DNA of 64,000 nt from Rhodoplanes serenus (lineage in GTDB: Bacteria; Pseudomonadota; Alphaproteobacteria; Rhizobiales; Xanthobacteraceae), in assembly GCA_009720755.1 (NCBI GenBank), contig WNKV01000002.1:186001-250000 (forward strand), written 5' to 3'. How positions within the stretch are numbered: the first letter of the stretch is position 1; every line of letters starts with the position of its first letter. The position numbers were made by a program, and so were the translations under genes. Positions 9,058 to 16,720 of the stretch are shown here, one piece after another. Below the pieces are notes generated by a model that saw only the letters and a program-made list of their open reading frames with translations, did not search any database and had not been told where the DNA came from.

Positions 9058-10061
9058 CGGCGATGCGGATCGCGATCCTCGGGGCCGGTGCCATCGGTGG
9101 CGTGCTCGCCGCGCGCCTGGCGACGGCGGGCCATGCGGTCGCGGTGCTGGCCCGCGGCCCGCATGGCGAGGCGCTGCGGCGTGGCGGCATCGCGCTGGCG
9201 ACTCCGCAGGGCGAGATCCGCGCCCGGGTGTCGGCGCTCGCCTCCGCGGCGGCGCTGGCCGAGCCCGACGTCGTGTTCCTGTGCGTCAAGGCGGCCGACC
9301 TCCCCGCCATCGCGGCGGTTCTGCCGGAGGCAGTTCGCCGCGCCGCCCTGATCGTGCCGGTGCTGAATGGCATCCCGTTCTGGTATCGGCCCGACACCCT
9401 CGCGGCACCGCTGCGCTTCGCCGACCCCGGCGGCCGGCTGGCGTGCCTGTTCGCCGGGACGCGCCTCGCCGGCGGGGTGGCACATTTCGCCGCCGAGATG
9501 ACGGCTCCCGGGCGGGTGCGCCAGACCTCCGGCGGCCGCCTCGTGCTCGGCCCAGTGGGGCGCGGGCTGGCGGGGCGAGGCCCGGCAGGCGCCACCGCCG
9601 ACGACTGCGCGCGGATCGTCGCGGCACTGAACGCCGCCGGCGTCGAGGCGGAGGTGACCTCCGACATCGCCTGCGCGATGTGGACCAAGCTGGTCGGCAA
9701 TGCCGCCTTCAATCCGGTTTCGGCTCTGACGGGTGCCACCATGGCGCAGATTTGCGAGGACGAGACGCTGCTCGGCATCATCCGCATCGTGATGGCTGAG
9801 GTCATGACGGTGGCGCGTCACCACGGCGTCATGGTTCCGGTGAGCATCGATCAGCGCATCGCAATGGCGCGACGCATCGGCGGGTCGAAGCTCTCGATGC
9901 TCCAGGACCTGGAGCGCGGCCGGCCGATCGAGGCCGACACCCTGCTGGGCGCCGTCGCGGAGCTCGGAGACTGCGCCGGCGTCGCGACTCCGATCGTCGA
10001 CATGCTGCGGGCGCTCGTCGTCATGCGAGCCAGCCGCAATCTCGCCGGGAGGGCGGCATGA
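9054..10061 (+). CDS. Ketopantoate reductase (ApbA/PanE) family oxidoreductase
   Basis: This 335-residue protein begins with an NAD(P)-binding Rossmann motif (ILGAGAIGGVLAARLATAG). The conserved catalytic segment WTKLVGNAAFNPVSALTG near residue 200 carries the lysine expected to act as general acid. True PanE makes pantoate, but this copy is embedded in a catabolic operon, so it more likely reduces a 2-keto acid intermediate or oxidises the matching hydroxy acid. GTG 9054 overlaps the VOC stop (GTGA); an ATG nine bases later (9063) is an equally good start and gives MRIAILGAG. The end overlaps the aldolase ATG by 4 bp. Confidence 0.88.
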   Translation: MTAMRIAILGAGAIGGVLAARLATAGHAVAVLARGPHGEALRRGGIALATPQGEIRARVSALASAAALAEPDVVFLCVKAADLPAIAAVLPEAVRRAALIVPVLNGIPFWYRPDTLAAPLRFADPGGRLACLFAGTRLAGGVAHFAAEMTAPGRVRQTSGGRLVLGPVGRGLAGRGPAGATADDCARIVAALNAAGVEAEVTSDIACAMWTKLVGNAAFNPVSALTGATMAQICEDETLLGIIRIVMAEVMTVARHHGVMVPVSIDQRIAMARRIGGSKLSMLQDLERGRPIEADTLLGAVAELGDCAGVATPIVDMLRALVVMRASRNLAGRAA

Positions 10062-10846
10062 CGCTTCCGCGAGACGGCAGGGAGAACCGGCCGGACTGGT
10101 GTGGCGAGGAGGAATGGGCGCTGCGCCTGCAACTCGCCGCCACCTATCACGTCTTCGATCACCTCGGATGGATCGAGTCGATCTTCAACCACATCACCGT
10201 CCGGGTGCCGGGGCCGGAGGCCCACTACCTCATCAATCCGTTCGGCCTCAACTACAACGAGGTCACCGCCTCCAACCTGATCAGGATCGATCTCGACGGC
10301 CATGCGCACTCGCCGAGCCGCCATCCGGTCAACCGGGCGGGCTTCGTCATCCATTCGGCGATCCACGCGGCGCGGCCGGATGCCCACTGCATCGTGCACA
10401 CCCACACCGACACCGGCATGGCGGTCGCCTGCAAGGACAGTGGCATCTCCTACGACAACTTCTATGGAGCCCAGCTCTACGGCCGCGTCGCCTATCACGA
10501 GTTCGAGGGCATCACGGTCCATGCCGAGGAGCAGCCCCGCCTGGTCGCCAGCCTCGGCGACAAGAGCATCCTGGTGCTGCGCAACCATGGCCTGCTGGTC
10601 GCCGAGGAGAGCCTGCCGAAGGCGTTCTGGTTGGCCTGGACGTTGCAGCGCGCCTGCGACGTCCAGTGCGCCGCCGAGAGTCACGCGGGCGCCTCGCGCG
10701 GCCTGTCGGCGGCGGTGAGGAAGGCCGCCGCCCACGACGGAGAGCATTTCGATCCCACCGGGGCGCTCGGCCGGACCATGCTGGACGCCGCGATCCGCCG
10801 GATGGAGATGGCGCGGGCCGGCCTCCATGTCGATTTCCGCCAGTGA
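10058..10846 (+). CDS. Class II aldolase/adducin family protein
   Basis: This 262-residue protein has the zinc-binding HCIVHTHTDTG motif near residues 110-120 and RNHGLLV near 176, both typical of fuculose-phosphate-aldolase-like enzymes and the related decarboxylases and adducins. Members cleave or decarboxylate small hydroxy-keto acids, and the exact substrate is unknown. It is translationally coupled to the reductase before it (ATGA). The last codons and stop lie inside an 18-bp duplication (10830-10865) that leads into the hydroxylase gene. Confidence 0.88.
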   Translation: MTLPRDGRENRPDWCGEEEWALRLQLAATYHVFDHLGWIESIFNHITVRVPGPEAHYLINPFGLNYNEVTASNLIRIDLDGHAHSPSRHPVNRAGFVIHSAIHAARPDAHCIVHTHTDTGMAVACKDSGISYDNFYGAQLYGRVAYHEFEGITVHAEEQPRLVASLGDKSILVLRNHGLLVAEESLPKAFWLAWTLQRACDVQCAAESHAGASRGLSAAVRKAAAHDGEHFDPTGALGRTMLDAAIRRMEMARAGLHVDFRQ

Positions 10847-10865
10847 GTCGACTTCCGCCAGTGAG
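10830..10865 (+). repeat. 18-bp tandem duplication across the aldolase stop codon
   Basis: Two adjacent 18-bp copies, at 10830-10847 and 10848-10865, differ at a single position (tcgatttccgccagtgag versus tcgacttccgccagtgag). The first copy holds the end and stop codon of the aldolase gene. The second is non-coding and ends at the purine-rich ribosome-binding site (gtgaggagag) of the flavin hydroxylase. It looks like a recent slippage duplication that moved the downstream start site away from the stop. Confidence 0.8.
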
Positions 10866-10874
10866 GAGAGCGCG

Positions 10875-12554
10875 ATGACCGCGAGCTGCCGGGGCGTCGA
10901 GTGGAACGGCAACGGCTACCGGCTGCCGGTGTTCCCCGCGGTGGTGCCGCCCTCGGCCGGACGGGCCGAGGTGGAGCGCGCCGGCATCGTCGTGGTCGGC
11001 GGCGGCGTCACCGGCCTGACGCTCGCGGCCGACCTGGCCTCGCGCGGCGTCGCCGTGCTGCTGCTCGACGATGACGACACCGTCGGGGTGCGCGGCGCCT
11101 CGTCGCGCGGCATGGTGTGGTCACAGAAGACGCTGGAGATCATGGACCGGCTCGGCGTCGCGCCGCGCATGATCGAGAAGGGAGTCGTCTGGTCGGTCGG
11201 CAAGACGTTGTCGGGCGAGGAGATCGTCTATGCGTTCAATCGCGCCGAGGGCAACGCCTCCCTCCAGCCGCCGTTCGTCAACCTCCAGCAGTTCTATCTC
11301 GAGTGGTTCCTGGTCGATCGTCTCGGCGCGCTCGACGGCGCCGAGCTGCGTTGGAAGAACCGCGTCCGTGCCATCGAGCCCGGCCCGGCGTCGGTCCGGC
11401 TGGAGGTCGAGAGTCCCGGCGGCGACTACGTCGTCGCGGCGGACTGGGTGATCGACGCGACCGGGGCCAACTCGCATCTGCGCGACTCGCTCGGACTTCC
11501 CGTCAAGGCGTCGCGCCACGTCGACTGCTGGTGCATCTGCGATGCCCGGCTGGACGAGGTCGAGCTTCCCGAGCGGTGGACCTGGGTCGACGCGCCGTTC
11601 AACGGCGGCCGCGCCGTCTGGCAGCACATGATGGCCGACAAGGTGTGGCGGCTGGACTATCAGCTCGCCCCTGGCACGGACCCCGAGGAGGCGGCGCGGC
11701 CGGAGATCGCCGCCGCGCGGGTGCGTGCCCATCTCGGTCCCGACGTCGCGTTCGAGCTGGTGTGGGTCGGGCCGTGGGCCTACCGCACCCAGATGCTGGA
11801 GCGGTTTCGGCATGGGCGCGTGCTGTTCGCGGGCGACGCCGCCCATGTGAAGAGCCCGTTCGGGGCGCGTGGCGGCAACTCCGGCATCGGCGACGCCGAG
11901 AACCTCGCCTGGAAGCTGGCGCTCGTCGTCCAGGGCAAGGCGAGCGAGCGCCTGCTCGATACCTACGACGAGGAGCGGCGCGCCGCCGCGGCCGAGAACA
12001 TCCTCGTCACCTCGCGGTCGGCCCGCTTCCTGGCACCGCAGTCGCCGTTCGAGCGCCGGCTTCGCGACGCACTGCTGGGCCTCGCTCGCCAGCACGCCTT
12101 TGCCCGCGCCATGGTCAATACCGGCCGGCTCGCCGTCGCCAACCGTTATCCGGGCTCCGCCATCCTGGCGCCGGACGGCGGTTACGCGCTGCCCAACCTG
12201 AGGCTGGAGCGGGTCGACGGCGGTGCGACCTCGCTGTCGGCGGCGCTCGCCGATCTCGGCACGGCGGCGCTCGGGCTCTACCTGCCGCGGGCGGGGCACG
12301 ATCCGGCGCGCGCCGCGATCAGCGGCATCGGCGGCGAAGGGCTTCCCTACGCGGTGCGCACGCTCGAGGCGGGGCAGGGGGCGGTTCGCTGCACCTATCG
12401 CGACGCCGGAGGTCATCTTCCGGCGTTGACCGGCGCGGAGCCGGGCGACCTCGTGGTCGTCCGCCCGGATCTCTATTGTGCCGCCGTCGTGCGCGGCGCC
12501 GCGGCGGCGGCGGCGGAAGCCGCGCTCCGCGCCGCGGTCGGATTCGGAGCCTGA
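10875..12554 (+). CDS. FAD-dependent aromatic hydroxylase, MhpA/phenol hydroxylase type
   Basis: This 559-residue flavoprotein monooxygenase is of the p-hydroxybenzoate-hydroxylase superfamily. It shows the FAD-binding GGGVTGLTLAADLASRG motif at about 42-58 and the FAD ribityl motif VLFAGDAAHVKSPFGARG followed by NSGIGDAENLAWKLA. About 150 extra C-terminal residues resemble the thioredoxin-like tail of MhpA and phenol hydroxylase. Such enzymes add a hydroxyl group to a phenolic ring using NAD(P)H and oxygen. The ATG at 10875 follows a strong GAGGAGAG site; an earlier in-frame ATG (10827) lies in the aldolase gene. It is followed at 1 bp by DUF2783. The substrate is unknown; a hydroxybenzoate or similar acid is inferred from the neighbours. 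Confidence 0.9.
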   Translation: MTASCRGVEWNGNGYRLPVFPAVVPPSAGRAEVERAGIVVVGGGVTGLTLAADLASRGVAVLLLDDDDTVGVRGASSRGMVWSQKTLEIMDRLGVAPRMIEKGVVWSVGKTLSGEEIVYAFNRAEGNASLQPPFVNLQQFYLEWFLVDRLGALDGAELRWKNRVRAIEPGPASVRLEVESPGGDYVVAADWVIDATGANSHLRDSLGLPVKASRHVDCWCICDARLDEVELPERWTWVDAPFNGGRAVWQHMMADKVWRLDYQLAPGTDPEEAARPEIAAARVRAHLGPDVAFELVWVGPWAYRTQMLERFRHGRVLFAGDAAHVKSPFGARGGNSGIGDAENLAWKLALVVQGKASERLLDTYDEERRAAAAENILVTSRSARFLAPQSPFERRLRDALLGLARQHAFARAMVNTGRLAVANRYPGSAILAPDGGYALPNLRLERVDGGATSLSAALADLGTAALGLYLPRAGHDPARAAISGIGGEGLPYAVRTLEAGQGAVRCTYRDAGGHLPALTGAEPGDLVVVRPDLYCAAVVRGAAAAAAEAALRAAVGFGA

Positions 12555-12555
12555 C

Positions 12556-12762
12556 ATGCGTCTCGATCCCAATCTCGAAGACCCGGACGGGTTCTACGCC
12601 GCGCTGGTCGCCGCCGCCGAAGGGCTCACCGAGACGCAGTCGCAGGACCTGGCGCTGCGGCTGGTGTTCCTGCTCGCCAATCAGGTGGGCGCCAAGGCGG
12701 CGCTCGGTGCCTGCATCGACGAGGCGGCGCGGCCTTACAGGAAGGACAGTACGCATGGCTGA
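12556..12762 (+). CDS. DUF2783 small protein
   Basis: This 68-residue acidic helical protein (begins MRLDPNLEDPDGFYAALVAA; contains RLVFLLANQVGAKAAL) matches my recollection of DUF2783, a family of uncharacterised proteins of this size. In my recollection such genes often sit beside FAD monooxygenases and metallo-beta-lactamase-fold genes, as here. The start lies 1 bp after the hydroxylase stop, and the end overlaps the next gene by 8 bp, so expression is coupled to both. No catalytic motif is visible. A structural or accessory role for the hydroxylase is a guess. Confidence 0.75.
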   Translation: MRLDPNLEDPDGFYAALVAAAEGLTETQSQDLALRLVFLLANQVGAKAALGACIDEAARPYRKDSTHG

Positions 12763-13705
12763 GGAGTTCGCGTCCACCCGGGACACGACCGAGCAGACGC
12801 CGCAGATCGTCGAGCTGGAGCGCGACATCTACGGATACTGCTCGGTGTCCGATCCGAACTGCGGCTTCGTGGTCGGTGAGGAGGCGGTGCTGGCGATCGA
12901 CGCCCGGGCCACCCCGATGCTCGCCCGCGAAATGATCGCCGGCATCCGCACCGTCACCGATCGGCCGATCAAGTATCTCTTTCTCACCCACTATCACGCG
13001 GTGCGGGCGCTCGGCGCCTCGGCTTTCGGGGCCGATCTCGTGTTCTCCTCGCGCGACACCCTCGCGCTGCTGCGCGAGCGCGGGCAGGCCGACATGGAGT
13101 CGGAGATCGGCCGCTTCCCGCGCCTCTTCAAGGGGCGTGAGGAGATCCCCGGCCTCACCTTTCCGGACGCCACCTTCGAGACCGAGCTCTCGTTCCATCT
13201 CGGCGACCGTGAGCTGCGCTTCCTGCGGCTCGGCCGCGCCCACACGCGGGGCGACACGGTATGTCACATCCCGGACGCCGGCGTGGTGTTCGCCGGCGAT
13301 CTCGTCGAGAACCGCTGCGGCGTCTACATGGGCGACGCCTATGTGCAGGATTGGATGACGACGCTCGAACGCCTGCGCGCCCTCGACTGCCAAGCGGCGG
13401 TGCCGGGGCGGGGCGCGCCGATGCGCTCGCGCCAGGAGATCGCCGACGCCATCGACACCACCAAGGACTTCATCGCCTCGATCGTCGGAGCGGTGCGGCA
13501 CGGCCTGTCGCTCGGCCGCGATCTCAAGGGCTGCTACGAGGAGGCGGAGCGGATTTGCAATCCGCGGTTCGGCGACTGGCCGATCTATGTCCATGCGCTG
13601 GCCTTCGACGTCGCCCGTGTCTACGACGAGCTGCGCGGCCTCGAGCATCCCCGCATCTGGACCGACGCCCGCGACCAGGAGCTGTGGCGCACGCTGCACG
13701 GCTGA
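12755..13705 (+). CDS. Metallo-beta-lactamase-fold protein with an atypical metal site
   Basis: This 316-residue protein follows the MBL fold order: a first strand pair (NCGFVVGEEAVLAIDA), the metal loop, GRAHTRGDT, then FAGDLVEN. The first metal loop reads THYHAVRA, keeping His79 and His81 but with Val83 and Arg84 where the usual HxHxDH motif has Asp and His. His163 and Asp182 are present, but the last histidine (usual PGHG) is Arg219 in VPGRG. At least one metal site should therefore be lost or altered. It overlaps DUF2783 by 8 bp and lies in the hydroxylase operon. Its role could be hydrolysis with one metal, or a non-catalytic partner function. Confidence 0.85.
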   Translation: MAEEFASTRDTTEQTPQIVELERDIYGYCSVSDPNCGFVVGEEAVLAIDARATPMLAREMIAGIRTVTDRPIKYLFLTHYHAVRALGASAFGADLVFSSRDTLALLRERGQADMESEIGRFPRLFKGREEIPGLTFPDATFETELSFHLGDRELRFLRLGRAHTRGDTVCHIPDAGVVFAGDLVENRCGVYMGDAYVQDWMTTLERLRALDCQAAVPGRGAPMRSRQEIADAIDTTKDFIASIVGAVRHGLSLGRDLKGCYEEAERICNPRFGDWPIYVHALAFDVARVYDELRGLEHPRIWTDARDQELWRTLHG

Positions 13706-13789
13706 CTGCCGGGCCGCGCGAGCGCCATGCCGATCGGCGGATTCCGAACACGAGCCCGGTCAACGGGCCGAACCCCCGAGGAGGAGACG

Positions 13790-14815
13790 ATGAACAGACG
13801 CGAGTTTCTGGCAGGGTCCGCAGCCTTGTCGGTGGCCGGCCTCGCCGGCGGTGACGCGCAGGCCGGCACGGTGCTGCGCGCCTCCACCTGGATGCCGCCG
13901 CAGCATGTTCTCAACAGGAGCGTTCTCGCCGTATGGGCCAAGGAGATCGAGTCGGCCTCCGGCGGGCAGCTGCGGGTCTCGACGCTGCCGAAGGCGGTGG
14001 CGGCACCGCCCGGCACGTTCGACGCCATCGCCGATGGTGTCGCCGACATCGCCATGAACGTGCACGGCTACACGCCGGGCCGCTTCCTGCTGTCGACCCT
14101 CGCCGAGTTTCCCGGCGCCGGCGACAGTGCCGAGATCGCCTCCGTTGCCTATCAGCGCGTCTACGCCAAGCACCTCGCCCGGTTCGATCAGGATAAGAAG
14201 CTGAAGGTGCTGGCGGTCTTCACCAACGGGCCGGGGCACATCTTCAACGTGCGGCGGCCGGTGCGGAGCGTCGCCGACCTCAAGGACCTCCGCATCCGGG
14301 TCGGTGGCGGCGCCGCCAACGACATCGCCCGGCTGCTCGACGTCTCGGCGGTGCTCAAGCCGGCGTCGGAATCCTACGAGCTCCTGTCGTCGGGGATCGT
14401 CGACGGGGTGTTCTTCCCGTCGGAACCCATTGCCACCTTCAAGCTCGACGGCATCGTGAAGCATGGCACGCTGGTGCCCGGTGGGCTCTACAACACGAGC
14501 TGGGCGATGGTGATGAACCGCGCCAGCTACGACCGGCTGTCCGCCGATCTCCGCGATATCGTCGATGCCCGCTCGGGCGAGACCCTGGCCCGGCTGATCG
14601 GTCGCGCCCAGGACGAGACCGACCGCAGCGCCCTGGCGAAGATCAGGGCGAGCGGCATCGATCTCGTCACCGCGGATGCCGCCTTCGTGGCGGAGATCAA
14701 GGCTCGCATCCGCCCACTGGAGGCGAGCTGGTCCGAACAGATCAAGAAGCTCGGAGCCGACGGGTCGGCCCTGCTCGAGGCCTACAGGGCCGAGCTGGCC
14801 GTCGCCGCGAACTGA
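13790..14815 (+). CDS. TRAP transporter solute-binding protein (DctP family)
   Basis: This 341-residue periplasmic protein starts with a Tat-type signal (NRREFLAGSAALSVAGLAG, cleavage near residue 25), so it is probably exported folded. DctP features include NVRRPVRSVADLKDLRIRVGG near residues 155-175 and the YNTSWAMVMNRASYDRLS segment in the C-terminal half. It should deliver substrate to the DctQM permeases at 4353-6121, although 7.7 kb of catabolic genes on both strands separates them. The ATG at 13790 has GAGGAG 5 bp upstream. A clear terminator follows 20 bp after the stop. Confidence 0.93.
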   Translation: MNRREFLAGSAALSVAGLAGGDAQAGTVLRASTWMPPQHVLNRSVLAVWAKEIESASGGQLRVSTLPKAVAAPPGTFDAIADGVADIAMNVHGYTPGRFLLSTLAEFPGAGDSAEIASVAYQRVYAKHLARFDQDKKLKVLAVFTNGPGHIFNVRRPVRSVADLKDLRIRVGGGAANDIARLLDVSAVLKPASESYELLSSGIVDGVFFPSEPIATFKLDGIVKHGTLVPGGLYNTSWAMVMNRASYDRLSADLRDIVDARSGETLARLIGRAQDETDRSALAKIRASGIDLVTADAAFVAEIKARIRPLEASWSEQIKKLGADGSALLEAYRAELAVAAN

Positions 14816-14834
14816 GTCGCCGTTCCTCCCGCCT

Positions 14835-14871
14835 GCCGCGTCCGGACCCGGCACCGGACGCGGCACTTTTT
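14835..14871 (+). terminator. Rho-independent terminator after the dctP-like gene
   Basis: A perfect 11-bp stem (gccgcgtccgg at 14835-14845 with ccggacgcggc at 14854-14864) and an 8-nt loop are followed by acttttt. It ends the VOC-to-DctP transcript. Because the FAH gene starts only 13 bp later on the same strand, it may act as an attenuator that lowers FAH expression, or the FAH gene may have its own promoter. Confidence 0.85.
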
Positions 14872-14883
14872 ACGAGGCTGTCC

Positions 14884-15867
14884 ATGAAACTCGCCACATT
14901 GCGCAACGGCCGTCCCGACGGCCGGCTGGTCGTCGTCTCGCGCGATCTCGCACGCTGCGGCGCGGCCGACGACATTGCGCCGACCCTCCAAGCGGCGCTC
15001 GACGCCTGGGACGATGCCGCGCCGCGGCTCGCCGAACGCGCGGCGGCGGTCGAGGCCGGCTCCGCCGGAGGTGTCGAGCCCTTCGATCCCCGCCTCGCGA
15101 TGGCGCCGCTGCCGCGCGCCTACCAGTGGGCGGACGGCTCCGCCTATGTCAATCACGTCGCGCTGGTGCGTAAGGCGCGCAACGCCGACATGCCGGACAG
15201 CTTCTGGCACGATCCGCTGGTCTATCAGGGCGCCGCGGACTGCAATCTCGGGCCGATGGACCCGATCCCGCTCGCCGATCCCGAGCTCGGCTGCGACTTC
15301 GAGGGCGAGATCGCGGTGGTGACCGACCGGGTGCCGGCCGGCACCGACGAGGAGGCGGCCGCCGCGCATATCAAGCTCGTCATGCTGGTGAACGACGTGA
15401 CGCTGCGCAACCTCGTGGCGCCGGAGATCGGCAAAGGCTTCGGCTTCTTCCAGTCGAAGCCGCAGACCGCGTTCTCGCCCGTCGCGGTGACGCCGGACGA
15501 GCTGGGCGACGCCTGGGACGGCGCCCGCGTCCACCTGCGGCTGCGCGTCCACCGTGGCGACGTGCTGTTCGGCGCGCCCGAGGCGGGCCGTGACATGGTG
15601 TTCTCCTTCCCGCGGCTGATCTCGCACGTGGCGCGCACCCGCCCGATCGGGCCGGGCGGCATCATCGGCTCCGGCACGGTGTCCAATGCCGATCCCGAGG
15701 TCGGCGCCGCCTGCATCGCCGAGCGGCGGGCCCGCGACATGCTGGAGTTCGGAGAGGTCCGCACGCCGTTCCTGGCGCCGGGCGAGCGCGTGCGCATCGA
15801 GATGCTGAACAATCGCGGACACTCGATCTTCGGCGCCATCGATCAAGTGGTAGCGTGGTATGTATGA
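14884..15867 (+). CDS. Fumarylacetoacetate hydrolase (FAH) family protein
   Basis: This 327-residue protein has an N-terminal domain and an FAH catalytic domain from about residue 95. The acidic metal-binding signature DFEGEIAVV lies near residue 139, and GSGTVSNADPEVG follows near 260. FAH enzymes hydrolyse the C-C bond of acylpyruvates such as fumarylpyruvate or fumarylacetoacetate, giving fumarate plus pyruvate or acetoacetate. With the zeta-class isomerase and class I fumarase of this cluster it completes a gentisate- or homogentisate-type lower pathway. It sits directly behind a terminator, so its expression may be separately set. Confidence 0.91.
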   Translation: MKLATLRNGRPDGRLVVVSRDLARCGAADDIAPTLQAALDAWDDAAPRLAERAAAVEAGSAGGVEPFDPRLAMAPLPRAYQWADGSAYVNHVALVRKARNADMPDSFWHDPLVYQGAADCNLGPMDPIPLADPELGCDFEGEIAVVTDRVPAGTDEEAAAAHIKLVMLVNDVTLRNLVAPEIGKGFGFFQSKPQTAFSPVAVTPDELGDAWDGARVHLRLRVHRGDVLFGAPEAGRDMVFSFPRLISHVARTRPIGPGGIIGSGTVSNADPEVGAACIAERRARDMLEFGEVRTPFLAPGERVRIEMLNNRGHSIFGAIDQVVAWYV

Positions 15868-15931
15868 GTTGCATATGTTGTGAGTTGATGTAGCGTTGAC
15901 GACAGGAAACGCTTGGTTGGAGGGTCAAGTC

Positions 15932-16720
15932 TTGCAGATCATGCAAGCGCCCGATGACGCCACGTGCCTGTCTGCTCCCCCCGATGCGCTGTGCAGCCTG
16001 GTTCGCCAGGTCGGCAAGCCTGCTTTCGTCGGGGCGCTGCTCGCGTCGAGCCGGGTCTTCGCGCCGGTCGAGTTCGTCTCGATCTTTCTGTACCCGAACA
16101 AGAACACGCCGATCTTCGTCGGCACCGAGGGGCCGGTGGGCCGGCGCTACGCCAGCTCGGCGGCCGATCACTACATGGCCCGCCATTATCGTGACGATCC
16201 CAATCTCGGCATCATGTTCGAGCACGGCGGCGTCGACGGCAGCCGCATCACCTATGTGAGTCGGGACGACATCCCGACCGTGGGCTATCGGACGTGGTGC
16301 TACGACCGCGCCCATATCGCGGATCGGCTGTCGCTCGTCGGCCGCACCGAGCGGGGCCTGTCGTTCTCGGTCAGCTTCTACGGCGGGCGCGAGACGGGCG
16401 TCCTCTCGGAGAGCAACCGGCGGGCGCTGGCGGCCTTCTTCCCGATCGTGCGGGCGGTGGCGCTGCGGCACTTCGAGCTGTGGCGCAACGGTGGGATCGA
16501 TCCGGTCACCACCCGGGTGCGGGTGCTCGAGCGCTTCCCCATGCTGTCGCCACGCGAGGCGGACGTCGCGGCCGGAGTCGTCGCCGGCATGACGGCCGAA
16601 GAGATCGGCGGCTGGCTCGGCATCGCCCCGACCAGCGTGATCACGCACCGCAAGCGCGCCTACGAGCGGGTCGCCGTCGCCAATCAGCGCGAGTTCCTGC
16701 GCGTCTTCTACGGCTCCTGA
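15932..16720 (+). CDS. LuxR-type transcriptional regulator
   Basis: This 262-residue protein has a C-terminal LuxR helix-turn-helix at about 205-258 (MLSPREADVAAGVVAGMTAEE, IGGWLGIAPTSVITHRKRAY) and an N-terminal half of about 190 residues with no sensor domain that I recognise. The start is unusual: TTG 15932 has an ideal GGAGGG site at 15919-15924 seven bases upstream, while ATG 15941 lies 17 bases from it and TTG 15896 has no site. It begins 64 bp after the FAH gene and its 3' end overlaps the LysR gene on the opposite strand by 13 bp. It is a likely local regulator of the catabolic cluster. Confidence 0.85.
   Translation: MQIMQAPDDATCLSAPPDALCSLVRQVGKPAFVGALLASSRVFAPVEFVSIFLYPNKNTPIFVGTEGPVGRRYASSAADHYMARHYRDDPNLGIMFEHGGVDGSRITYVSRDDIPTVGYRTWCYDRAHIADRLSLVGRTERGLSFSVSFYGGRETGVLSESNRRALAAFFPIVRAVALRHFELWRNGGIDPVTTRVRVLERFPMLSPREADVAAGVVAGMTAEEIGGWLGIAPTSVITHRKRAYERVAVANQREFLRVFYGS

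Noticed and set aside
9054..10061. Ketopantoate reductase as the pantothenate pathway PanE
   Set aside because: Translational coupling with VOC and aldolase genes in a catabolic operon makes a housekeeping pantothenate role unlikely, although not excluded.
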